Notes under the pieces: model-generated
What the model was told of the DNA's origin: nothing
Database searches by the model: none
Seen by the model: only the letters and a program-made list of their open reading frames with translations
In this document: in pieces, positions 6,298-12,361 of the stretch
Layout of the letters: each line of letters opens with the position of its first letter
Numbering within the stretch: position 1 is the first letter of the stretch
Assembly: GCA_009784765.1 (NCBI GenBank)
Contig: WQXP01000010.1
Coordinates: 1 to 15,811, forward strand
From: Oscillospiraceae bacterium
GTDB lineage: Bacteria > Bacillota > Clostridia > Oscillospirales > Ruminococcaceae
Reading direction: 5' to 3'
Length of the DNA stretch: 15,811 nt
Program-made: the position numbers and the translations under genes

Positions 6298-7209
6298 TTA
6301 TTTCAACGGAATTTTAACCACATATTCCACGAACTCTTCAGTTTTGCGCTGAGTTGCCTCACAGGCGATTCCCGCTTTTTTCATGGAGTCTATGGCGTGG
6401 TCGAAGGTATTCATGTAGATTCTCGTCTGAGTCACATAGAAAGATTTGCGCGCGGGAAGCTGCTTTTTGCCCCCTTTTCCTTCTGCGTTCTTGCCCGCGA
6501 AAGGGTCGGAGAGTTCGCTGTCCGTTTCTCGCAGAAGCTCGCCGATTAGCTTGTCCGCCATCGCCGTGTTCAGCCCCTGCTCCCCGATTTGCCGAATCAC
6601 CCCTTCCCGCAAGCTTTCGGGAAGCCGAAGCAGCGAACGCGCCTGCCGCTCGTTGAGCCGCTCCCGCAGGGCTAAGGCTTTCTCTCTGTCTGAAAGTTGT
6701 AAAAGCCTAAGTTTGTTCGCAACGGTTGACTGTGCCATTCCAAGCTTGATTGCCGCCGCCTCCTGCGTAATGCCGAGGAAATCAATCAGGCGTTTAATCG
6801 CGAATGCCTCTTCGATATAGTTCAAATTCGCACGTTGGATATTCTCCATAATCGCAAGAAGCGCGGATTCCTTAACCGTCTTGTCAAGAACAATACAAGG
6901 CACTTTTTCGACCCCCGCAAGCTTAGCCGCCCGCAGCCTCCTCTCCCCCGCGATTAGCTCATAGCGCGGAAAGGGCGGCGGCAATTGCCCTGTCGAACCC
7001 CCGTCGTTCCCGCTCACCCCGATTTGCCTGACTGTCAGCGGCTGTAAAATCCCGTTTTGCCGAATCGACAGAGCAAGCTGCGACAACTCGCTCTCATCGA
7101 AAATCACCCGGGGCTGTGCAGGGTTCGGCAAGATGTTGCCGACTTCAACCTCAATCACTTTGTTGATTTGCACCGCCTCTGAAGTAGCTCTCTTTTTGAA
7201 AATAGTCAT
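6298..7209 (-). CDS. ParB/Noc-family chromosome partition or nucleoid occlusion protein
   Basis: 303 residues from the ATG at 7209, which has AGGAGGAGGG at a good distance. The N-terminal CTP-binding ParB domain shows NPAQPR (29-34), GERRLRA (88-94) and ENIQR (122-126). The helix-turn-helix follows at about 143-168 (ITQEAAAIKLGMAQSTVANK). The C-terminal 60-70 residues should be the dimerisation domain. The protein binds DNA sites, spreads as a CTP-dependent clamp, and either positions origins (ParB) or blocks division over the nucleoid (Noc). No parA/soj lies next to it, which fits Noc or an isolated ParB paralogue better than the usual parAB pair. An odd Gly/Pro-rich insert (about residues 63-82) separates two strands of the ParB domain. 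A 14-bp inverted repeat brackets its promoter and start codon. Confidence 0.88.
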   Translation of the reverse strand: MTIFKKRATSEAVQINKVIEVEVGNILPNPAQPRVIFDESELSQLALSIRQNGILQPLTVRQIGVSGNDGGSTGQLPPPFPRYELIAGERRLRAAKLAGVEKVPCIVLDKTVKESALLAIMENIQRANLNYIEEAFAIKRLIDFLGITQEAAAIKLGMAQSTVANKLRLLQLSDREKALALRERLNERQARSLLRLPESLREGVIRQIGEQGLNTAMADKLIGELLRETDSELSDPFAGKNAEGKGGKKQLPARKSFYVTQTRIYMNTFDHAIDSMKKAGIACEATQRKTEEFVEYVVKIPLK

Positions 7210-7257
7210 ATATATTGCCCTCCTCCTAAGAAGATTATACCACATATATGACTATTT
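7200..7257. repeat. perfect 14-bp inverted repeat bracketing the noc promoter and start
   Basis: Arms AAATAGTCATATAT (7200-7213) and ATATATGACTATTT (7244-7257) are exact reverse complements separated by 30 nt. The downstream arm contains the noc start codon (7209-7207); the upstream arm lies just before the -10 region. It could be a pair of operator sites for autoregulation. Confidence 0.75.
7234..7242 (-). promoter_or_regulatory. extended -10 promoter of noc
   Basis: TGGTATAAT on the minus strand is a consensus extended -10 element; no good -35 is visible at 17 bp. The predicted start site is near 7227, giving a leader of about 17 nt that contains the ribosome binding site. The adjoining stretch 7258-7337 shows no gene. 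Confidence 0.65.
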
Positions 7258-7337
7258 AGAGCATAGGAGTTTTCACAATGTTTTCGCCTTTTATCCCCGT
7301 TCCTGTCGATTTTCGCCTTTGATGTTGTTAAAATTCC

Positions 7338-7358
7338 CCCCCGACGTGAAGTCGGGGG
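7338..7358 (+). terminator. terminator-like hairpin followed by TTAGTTTTTT
   Basis: Perfect 8-bp stem CCCCCGAC / GTCGGGGG, five-base loop, then TTAGTTTTTTAT on the plus strand. No plus-strand gene ends here. The right half and T run closely resemble 7729-7750, so this may be the end of a former mobile element rather than a native terminator. Confidence 0.55.
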
Positions 7359-7599
7359 TTAGTTTTTTATATAGGGCGCGATATATTTCATGTACATTGA
7401 TTTTTGCTGAACAAAATCATAATTAAAAAAATAAACACGTCGAATTTTTGCTTCATCGACAGAGTTGCTCAAGGCTCAAACCGTCATAAAAAGACGGCAT
7501 ATTTTTAACTATGTCATCAGGACAAATATACGGAATATTCTTGTATTCTGATTTTTCATAAAAAGCTTTCACCGCCGTACTTTTCCCTAACCCCTTTCT
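7359..7599 (-). pseudogene. fragment of a P-loop kinase gene, probably zeta-toxin-like
   Basis: Two overlapping open stretches read like coding sequence. The first (7599-7453, 48 codons with no start) begins RKGLGKSTAVKAFYEK, a Walker A motif (GKST), followed by IPYICPDDIVKNMP, which resembles the zeta-toxin pattern of a hydrophobic strand ending in N/C-x-D-x-I. The second is in another frame (7451-7359): AKIRRVYFFNYDFVQQKS and a C-terminal APYIKN. An upstream in-frame TGA, the missing start, the frameshift and the short length (zeta-type kinases are usually 200 residues or more) indicate a decayed gene. It lies directly downstream of the terminator at 7636-7664. The P-loop reading is reasonably firm; the zeta assignment is tentative. 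Confidence 0.5.
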
Positions 7600-7635
7600 T
7601 CATAAACTTTTATTTATCATATCATACAAAAACAA

Positions 7636-7664
7636 AAAACCCTGTCGAAACTCGACAGGGTTTT
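7636..7664 (-). terminator. strong intrinsic terminator of the Fe-S / GGGtGRT operon
   Basis: A 13-bp stem (AAAACCCTGTCGA / TCGACAGGGTTTT, three-base loop). On the minus strand it is followed by TTGTTTTTG. It is probably the original terminator of the scaffold-GGGtGRT transcript, now separated from the intact GGGtGRT end by the toxin-antitoxin insertion. Confidence 0.85.
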
Positions 7665-7680
7665 AATAATATTCAATCCT

Positions 7681-7717
7681 CTACTTCGCCTCACTCACCG
7701 CGACTGCGCAAGCGACT
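7681..7717 (-). repeat. duplicated 3' end of the GGGtGRT gene (distal copy)
   Basis: 35 of 37 positions match 8293-8329, the true end of the GGGtGRT gene. The reading is preserved: this copy encodes VACAVAVSEAK and a stop, against VACAVAVSVAK in the intact gene. It lies just before the strong terminator and just after the toxin-antitoxin remnant. Confidence 0.85.
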
Positions 7718-7722
7718 TCTCA

Positions 7723-7750
7723 CCGACCGAAGTCGGGGGGAGTTTTTATC
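7723..7750 (-). repeat. CCGAC hairpin resembling the 7338-7370 hairpin
   Basis: Stem CCGAC / GTCGG (7723-7736) followed by GGGG and AGTTTTTATC. GAAGTCGGGGG plus an A-G-T-run is shared with 7348-7370. The two copies flank the kinase fragment, the terminator and the duplicated gene end. It lies directly after the HEPN remnant stop. Confidence 0.5.
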
Positions 7751-7956
7751 CGTTTTCTGCAATAATCCTTTCGCGAAATGCCAACAAGACAGGAATATCT
7801 TTTGAGGCTGTTTCCCAAATGTCGTCTTTGTCCATAGTTGCATAGGAGTGAGCAAACCGATTTCGCATAGCTGTTATCAAGCTGCTTTATGGCGTCTGCG
7901 ATATCCATGCAATAACTTTTCATATGCAAAAGCCTGTTAATGTCCCCGCTCCCCAT
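7746..7956 (-). pseudogene. hepT: broken HEPN (HepT-type, DUF86) toxin gene
   Basis: The ATG at 7956 overlaps the antitoxin gene by 20 nt, as in intact mntA-hepT pairs. The first about 25-30 residues (GDINRLLHMKSYCMDIADAIKQL) are the normal first helix. From about 7874 the family sequence continues only in another frame: TAMRNRFAHSYATMDKDDIW, with the RX4HXY active-site motif (Arg codon 7865-7863, His 7850-7848, Tyr 7844-7842), ending at TAA 7746. The two parts total about 70 residues against roughly 110 for the family, so about 40 central residues are deleted with a frameshift. The original frame runs to 7720 as nonsense. In intact systems the HEPN RNase is inactivated when MntA AMPylates the Tyr of this motif. 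Here the toxin should be inactive unless the C-terminal part is made from the internal ATG at 7868. Confidence 0.8.
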
Positions 7957-8269
7957 AAATTTGAATCCTCTCCTTGTTCACATTTTCAATAAACCATGGT
8001 GTTCTTCGTTTCGTATCTTCTTCCTCTAAAGCGGTAGTCGTAATCAAGTCAACAGACTTACCTACCACTTCACACAAGTCATTGTGAAGCCCACCCATTG
8101 CGAGTAAACCTCGTAACTGAGTGCCGGTTCGGTCAATTAAAATATCCACATCAGAAAGCTCTGTGGCATCACCTCTGGCGTATGAGCCAAAGACATAAAC
8201 CGCAGGGAGTTGGTACTTATATGCAATAGGGGCTATTGCTTCTTTCAGTTGTTCGATAGTATAAATCAT
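7937..8269 (-). CDS. mntA: MntA-type minimal nucleotidyltransferase antitoxin
   Basis: 110 residues with a GGAG ribosome binding site. The nucleotidyltransferase signature is complete: GSYARG (28-33), Asp40 and Asp42 in SDVDILID, and a third acidic residue Asp74 in SVDLI. Antitoxins of this type transfer AMP from ATP to the active-site Tyr of the neighbouring HepT HEPN toxin. The length and the overlap with the downstream toxin gene are typical. The antitoxin looks intact although its toxin is broken, so it is either a relic or acts on another HEPN protein elsewhere. The gene follows the GGGtGRT gene by 23 nt and has no visible promoter of its own, so it is probably expressed from the upstream operon. 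Confidence 0.88.
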   Translation of the reverse strand: MIYTIEQLKEAIAPIAYKYQLPAVYVFGSYARGDATELSDVDILIDRTGTQLRGLLAMGGLHNDLCEVVGKSVDLITTTALEEEDTKRRTPWFIENVNKERIQIYGERGH

Positions 8270-8292
8270 GCTCTCCGTCTAATCTTTTCGTC

Positions 8293-8329
8293 CTACTTCG
8301 CCACACTCACCGCGACTGCGCAAGCAACT
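8293..8329 (-). repeat. intact copy of the duplicated GGGtGRT 3' end
   Basis: Partner of 7681-7717 (35/37 identical). The pair lies in direct orientation on both sides of a segment of about 575 bp holding mntA and the broken hepT. Confidence 0.85.
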
Positions 8330-9294
8330 GTAGCGCCGACCATGGGGTTGTTGCCCATACCGATAAGCCCCATCATCTCTACGTGAGCAGGAACGCTGGA
8401 GCTTCCCGCGAACTGCGCGTCGCCGTGCATACGCCCCATAGAGTCGGTCATTCCGTAAGAAGCAGGGCCTGCCGCCATGTTATCGGGGTGGAGCGTTCTG
8501 CCTGTTCCGCCGCCTGAAGCAACAGAGAAGTATTTCTTATCGTTTTCCCCTGTCCACTTCTTGTAAGTCCCTGCGACTAAGTGTTGGAAGCGGGTGGGGT
8601 TAGTCGAGTTACCTGTGATTGAAACTTCGACGTTCTCGTGTTTCATGATTGCCACACCCTCGCAGACGTCGTTACAGCCGTAAACTTTAACTTTGGCTTT
8701 CTCGCCGTCTGAAAACGCGACTTCACGGACTATGTCGAGCTTGTCGTTAGCAATGTCATACTTAGTTTCGACGTAGGTGAACCCGTTAATCCGCGAAATG
8801 ATATACGCCGCATCTTTGCCGAGCCCGTTGAGAATTACACGCAGTGGAGTGTTACGCGCTTTGTTCGCAGTGCGAGCAATCCCGATTGCGCCTTCAGCCG
8901 CCGCGAAAGACTCATGCCCTGCAAGGAAGCAGAAGCATTTGTTCTCTTCCATGAGGAGCATTGCACCGAGGTTTCCGTGTCCGAGGCCGACATCACGCGC
9001 CTCTGCAACAGAACCCGGAATGCAGAAGGCTTGGAGCCCGATTCCTATGTCTGCCGCCGCTTGAGAAGCGTTGGTGGTGCCTTTTTTGATTGCGATTGCA
9101 GTCCCGAGTGTATATGCCCAGACTGCGTTCTCAAAGGAAATCGGCTGAACACCGAGAACTATTTCCCGCACGTCGATTCCCTTAGATTTGCAAAGGTCGT
9201 CTGCCGCCTGCAAATCCGCAAACCCGTATTCTTTCAGGCAAACGTCGATTTTCCCTTGCCTCCTGTTTTGACCTTCAAATTTTATATTACTCAT
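8293..9294 (-). CDS. GGGtGRT family protein
   Basis: 333 residues; the ribosome binding site AGAGGAG overlaps the end of the upstream gene, 6 nt away, so translation is probably coupled. The family's namesake motif GGGTGRT lies at 261-267, within SVASGGGTGRTLHPDNM. Other conserved parts include GLGHGNLGAMLLMEENKCFCFLAGHESFAAAEG (given by its residues about 103-135) and the C-terminal GMGNNPMVGATVACAVAVS. There are several Cys residues (19, 35, 91, 120, 122, 207, 211). The family is known mainly from anaerobes and archaea, next to an IscU/NifU-like scaffold protein; its biochemical role is not established to my knowledge. A part in Fe-S cluster or related cofactor handling is inferred from this pairing. 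The last 37 nt are duplicated at 7681-7717. Confidence 0.93.
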   Translation of the reverse strand: MSNIKFEGQNRRQGKIDVCLKEYGFADLQAADDLCKSKGIDVREIVLGVQPISFENAVWAYTLGTAIAIKKGTTNASQAAADIGIGLQAFCIPGSVAEARDVGLGHGNLGAMLLMEENKCFCFLAGHESFAAAEGAIGIARTANKARNTPLRVILNGLGKDAAYIISRINGFTYVETKYDIANDKLDIVREVAFSDGEKAKVKVYGCNDVCEGVAIMKHENVEVSITGNSTNPTRFQHLVAGTYKKWTGENDKKYFSVASGGGTGRTLHPDNMAAGPASYGMTDSMGRMHGDAQFAGSSSVPAHVEMMGLIGMGNNPMVGATVACAVAVSVAK

Positions 9295-9300
9295 TATTTC

Positions 9301-10002
9301 TTACTCCTCTCTTGGGTCGATTGTTTTGACCGCTTCCGCGAAACGCCCGTAAGTGCCGACATTAGCTTTGTAAGCCTCATCAGGAGACTTGCCGTGGCGA
9401 ATGTCCTCAAGCATTTTGCCTACGCGAACGAACTCATAACCGATAATCTCGTCGTTGCTGTCGAGAGCTAACTTGTTGATGTAGCCCTCTGCCATTTCCA
9501 TGTAGCGCGTGCCTTTTGCTTTAGTCGAGAAAATCGTGCCGACTTGTGAGCGTAAGCCTTTGCCTAAGTCTTCAAGCCCTGCACCGATAGGGAGCCCGTC
9601 TTCGGAGAAGGCGGTTTGTGTGCGTCCGTATGCGATTTGCAAGAAGAGTTCGCGCATTGCCACGTTGATTGCGTCGCAGACTAAGTCGGTATTGAGTGCT
9701 TCAAGAATAGTTTTGCCGACGATGATTTCTGCCGCCATAGCCGCAGAGTGCGTCATACCCGAGCAACCGATTGTTTCGATTAAGCTCTCTTCGATAATGC
9801 CGTCTTTGACATTGAGGGTAAGTTTGCAAGTTCCTTGTTGCGGGGCACACCAGCCGACTCCGTGGGTAAGCCCTGAAATGTCGCCGATTTGGTAGGCACT
9901 GACCCATCTGCCCTCCACGGGAATGGGGGCGGGCCCGTGTCCTTTCGCGTTTTTGAGCGTACACATCTGCTCAACTTCGTGGGAAAAAGAATGTTTACTC
10001 AT
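9301..10002 (-). CDS. iron-sulfur cluster scaffold-like protein (IscU/NifU N-terminal type)
   Basis: 233 residues, ATG preceded by AAAGGA. Cys residues that match scaffold ligands lie at 52 and 59 (GWCAPQQGTC) and 80 (TIGCSGMTHS); another is at 14. The segment CKLTLNVKDGIIEE corresponds to the IscU/NifU strand region, and ALNTDLVCDAIN to the following helix. It is longer than typical IscU (about 130) because of an extra C-terminal half of unknown fold (about 125-233). The protein probably assembles or holds an Fe-S cluster in the cytoplasm, working with the GGGtGRT protein encoded next. A perfect promoter precedes it, so the two genes form an operon that once ended at the 7636-7664 terminator. 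Confidence 0.85.
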   Translation of the reverse strand: MSKHSFSHEVEQMCTLKNAKGHGPAPIPVEGRWVSAYQIGDISGLTHGVGWCAPQQGTCKLTLNVKDGIIEESLIETIGCSGMTHSAAMAAEIIVGKTILEALNTDLVCDAINVAMRELFLQIAYGRTQTAFSEDGLPIGAGLEDLGKGLRSQVGTIFSTKAKGTRYMEMAEGYINKLALDSNDEIIGYEFVRVGKMLEDIRHGKSPDEAYKANVGTYGRFAEAVKTIDPREE

Positions 10003-10038
10003 TTTTAGATTTCCTTTCTGAAAGTATTTCCTTCGTTT

Positions 10039-10067
10039 ATTATATCATGAAAATATAACATTGTCAA
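10039..10067 (-). promoter_or_regulatory. perfect consensus sigma-A promoter of the scaffold / GGGtGRT operon
   Basis: TTGACA (10067-10062), 17-bp spacer, TATAAT (10044-10039) on the minus strand. The expected start site near 10032 gives a leader of about 30 nt with the ribosome binding site. Confidence 0.85.
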
Positions 10068-10108
10068 TTAAATCTTGGTAAATTCTTTGTAAACCTCGCG
10101 TAAAAACT

Positions 10109-10141
10109 AACTGTCAACTGTCAATTGTCAATTGACAACAG
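10109..10141. repeat. heptamer repeat copy B, forming the end of trpS
   Basis: Units AACTGTC AACTGTC AATTGTC followed by AATTGACAACAG; contains the perfect palindrome TTGTCAATTGACAA (10125-10138). On the minus strand the repeat encodes the last six residues of TrpS (LLSIDN) and its TGA stop. Confidence 0.85.
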
Positions 10142-11143
10142 CCCTACTTTGCGGTATACCTTAGCAAGGGTCTTTCCCGAAATGCGCATAGCCCGCTGAG
10201 CCCCGCTCTTCATGCAAGCGTCTAAATGCGCTTTGTCTTCGATTAAACGCGCATACTCCCGCTGAACAGGCTCAAACACATCTGCCACTGCCGCCCCGAC
10301 TGCTTCCTTGAACTCGCCGTAACCTCGCCCCGCGAACTCCGCCTCCGCCTCTGCGACCGCCTTTCCCGTTACCGCCGCATAAATGCTGAGCAGATTGTTA
10401 ATCCCCGCTTTAGCCTCATCCTCTTCGCGATAGCAGATTTGCGCCTCAGAGTCTGTAACCGCACGCTTGAACTTGCGAATAATCACATCTCGCTCATCTA
10501 AAACACTGACACTTGCATTCGGGTTATCGTCGGATTTGCTCATCTTTTTTGTCGGCTCTGACAGCGACATAATCTTCCCCACTGCCTTAGGAATATGAGG
10601 CTCGGGGACTACCAAAGTCGGGCTGTAGGCGTTATTGAACCTCACTGCGATATTGCGCGAAAGCTCCAAGTGTTGCTTCTGGTCTGCGCCGACGGGAACT
10701 AAGTCTGCTTGATACAAGAGTATATCTGCCGCTTGAAGCGTCGGGTAGGTGAAAAGCCCTGCGTTCATGGAGTCCTCTCCTTTTGAGGACTTATCCTTGA
10801 ACTGCGTCATTCGCGACAACTCCCCGAACTGTGTGAAGCAAGACAGCACCCAGTTGAGTTCCGCGTGGTGATGATTGTGGCTCTGCACGAAGAGTATGCT
10901 TTTGTCCGCGTCCATTCCCATAGCCATGAGCAGGGCGTAAGTCTGGCGCGTTTGTGCGCGGAGTTTCGCGGGGTCTTGCCTCACGGTAATCGCATGGAGG
11001 TCTGCGACAAAGCAGACACAGTCATAGCTCGCCTGCATATCCACCCAGTTCTTTGTCGCCCCGAGATAGTTGCCTAAGTGCGGTGTATTAGTCGGCTGAA
11101 TGCCGCTCAGGATTGTTTTGCGAGTGTTTTCTGTGTTAGTCAT
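10121..11143 (-). CDS. trpS: tryptophan--tRNA ligase
   Basis: 340 residues from the ATG at 11143; AGGAGG lies 12 nt upstream. A start at 11176 is open but would lack a site. Class I synthetase signatures are present: the HIGH-equivalent PHLGNYLGA (21-29), Asp-rich substrate pocket FTYPTLQAADILLY (131-144), VGADQKQHLEL (151-161) and KMSKS (200-204). It charges tRNA-Trp with tryptophan using ATP in the cytoplasm. Length is typical. It starts 1 nt after the yqhQ stop, so the two are co-transcribed and probably coupled; no T-box leader is visible because the region upstream is coding. The final residues (LLSIDN) come from a heptamer repeat, so the original C-terminus may have been altered. Confidence 0.97.
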   Translation of the reverse strand: MTNTENTRKTILSGIQPTNTPHLGNYLGATKNWVDMQASYDCVCFVADLHAITVRQDPAKLRAQTRQTYALLMAMGMDADKSILFVQSHNHHHAELNWVLSCFTQFGELSRMTQFKDKSSKGEDSMNAGLFTYPTLQAADILLYQADLVPVGADQKQHLELSRNIAVRFNNAYSPTLVVPEPHIPKAVGKIMSLSEPTKKMSKSDDNPNASVSVLDERDVIIRKFKRAVTDSEAQICYREEDEAKAGINNLLSIYAAVTGKAVAEAEAEFAGRGYGEFKEAVGAAVADVFEPVQREYARLIEDKAHLDACMKSGAQRAMRISGKTLAKVYRKVGLLSIDN

Positions 11144-11144
11144 T

Positions 11145-12224
11145 CTACCACTTATCCTCCTGTTTTTCTTTGTCATCTTTCGGAATTACCGGAACCATTG
11201 CCGCAACCGCGACTTGGATTTGCTCGTCAGTAGGCTCAAGCACGGTGAGCCGCTGCAACAGAAGCCCCGGAGCGGATAAAGCCCTCATGAATATATTGCG
11301 GTCATATCGCCCCGCGAGTTTAATCAGCTCATAGGTAACGGCAACAACGAAAGGCGTTGACGAAACTTGAATGCTTATGCGGATTGCATTCGCCCACCAT
11401 TCACTGATATCAAAATACCCCGCGATAGTCGCGACGTTCATGGGCATACCGGGGATTGACAGAATCGAATACAGCAGAATACTCACCGTAAGGACAAGGA
11501 AGATGAAACTCGTTCCGCAGCGTGGGTGAAAGCGGGGATATTTGCGAACCGCTTCAATGCACTCCGTCGGGCATTTGCTGTGTTCATCGACAGTGAGGTC
11601 TTCGCCACCCTCAAAGGCGGCGATTACTTTATGCTCTGCCCCGTGATATTTATACGTTGTGCGAATTTCTTTCATGAGGGTCATAGCCCACATATACACA
11701 ACAAAGAGGATTATGCGAATCGCCCCCTCGATTACAGAGCGATAAGGCTCAAGAAGCCCGATTTCGCCGCAACACCCGCACGAGCCGAGAAGCATATTCA
11801 GCCCGGTAACGGCATAAGTCGGTACGAAGAGGAACAATCCCACCCCGAATGCCACACCGCCCACAGTCCCGACTATACCGATTAGCGTGTCGCCAATTTT
11901 TGACGGCTCTTTGGCTTCATTAACTGTCAACTGTCCATTGTCAACTGTCGACTGTTCAGGCTCATCTTCGTCATGAAACCCCGACACGTCCATGGATTTC
12001 ATCATGTATTTATACCCGTTCTTGAGCTGAATAACAAAGTTAAACACACCCCTCACGAAGGGTGCTTTCTGATACCACTTGCTTTTCGGGAGAGATTTGC
12101 TTTCGGTGAAAATGCTGCCGTCTTTTCGGCGAACCGCCATAGCCTCACAGGTTACGCCGCGCATCATAACGCCCTCGAATAACGCCTGCCCCCCGATTTT
12201 ACTGCGATGTTTCTGATTTTTCAA
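11145..12224 (-). CDS. yqhQ: YqhQ-like DUF1385 membrane protein
   Basis: 359 residues from a TTG at 12224, chosen because GAGGGG lies 9 nt upstream; an ATG at 12245 is also open but has no ribosome binding site. The family hallmarks are IGGQALFEGVMMRG near the N-terminus and YHGAEHK (193-199), followed by the Cys-bearing KCPTECIEAV and FHPRCGTSF. Four or so hydrophobic segments lie at about 112-146, 160-182, 235-258 and 285-315. Conserved His, Glu and Cys suggest a metal or redox role, but the function of this family is not known. A heptamer repeat encodes residues about 91-104 (STVDNGQLTVNEA), in the cytosolic linker before the first membrane segment; it appears to have been inserted in frame. 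The gene is directly followed by trpS. Confidence 0.88.
   Translation of the reverse strand: MKNQKHRSKIGGQALFEGVMMRGVTCEAMAVRRKDGSIFTESKSLPKSKWYQKAPFVRGVFNFVIQLKNGYKYMMKSMDVSGFHDEDEPEQSTVDNGQLTVNEAKEPSKIGDTLIGIVGTVGGVAFGVGLFLFVPTYAVTGLNMLLGSCGCCGEIGLLEPYRSVIEGAIRIILFVVYMWAMTLMKEIRTTYKYHGAEHKVIAAFEGGEDLTVDEHSKCPTECIEAVRKYPRFHPRCGTSFIFLVLTVSILLYSILSIPGMPMNVATIAGYFDISEWWANAIRISIQVSSTPFVVAVTYELIKLAGRYDRNIFMRALSAPGLLLQRLTVLEPTDEQIQVAVAAMVPVIPKDDKEKQEDKW
11921..11959. repeat. heptamer repeat copy C, inside yqhQ
   Basis: Five tandem heptamers (AACTGTC AACTGTC CATTGTC AACTGTC GACTGTT) within the coding region, read in frame on the minus strand as QSTVDNGQLTVNE. Same family as 2489-2507 and 10109-10141. 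Confidence 0.85.
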
Positions 12225-12254
12225 TTTTTCTGTCCCCTCATACATACAAATTCA

Positions 12255-12282
12255 GGCGTGCTTATATGAAACTAAGCACGCC
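12255..12282 (-). terminator. hairpin between ptsH and yqhQ
   Basis: Perfect 10-bp stem GGCGTGCTTA / TAAGCACGCC with an eight-base loop. On the minus strand it is followed by TGAATTTGTATG, a poor U tract, so termination after ptsH may be partial, allowing read-through into yqhQ. No independent promoter for yqhQ is evident. Confidence 0.5.
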
Positions 12283-12302
12283 GACTATTGTTTTGCCGAA
12301 CT

Positions 12303-12360
12303 TGTCAAGCTTGCCTCTGCGAGCGGGCAAAGCCCGCTCTGCGAGGCAAGTTCTTGTTTT
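12303..12360 (-). repeat. hairpin repeat element, copy 2, just after the ptsH stop codon
   Basis: Inner 8-bp stem GAGCGGGC / GCCCGCTC around AAA, a 3x3 internal loop, then an outer 8-bp stem CTTGCCTC / GAGGCAAG. Bounded on the plus strand by TGTCAAG (12303-12309) and TTCTTGTTTT. It begins 1 nt after the ptsH stop. Same plan as 6239-6295 but with different, still complementary, stem sequences. Confidence 0.75.
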
Positions 12361-12361
12361 G

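Noticed and set aside
7300..7312. TTATCCCCG as a possible DnaA box near noc
   Set aside because: Differs from TTATCCACA and stands alone; no origin features such as clustered boxes or an AT-rich unwinding region.
8914..9471. A 185-codon plus-strand open frame
   Set aside because: Antisense to the GGGtGRT and scaffold genes, which have clear family matches; it reads as a shadow.
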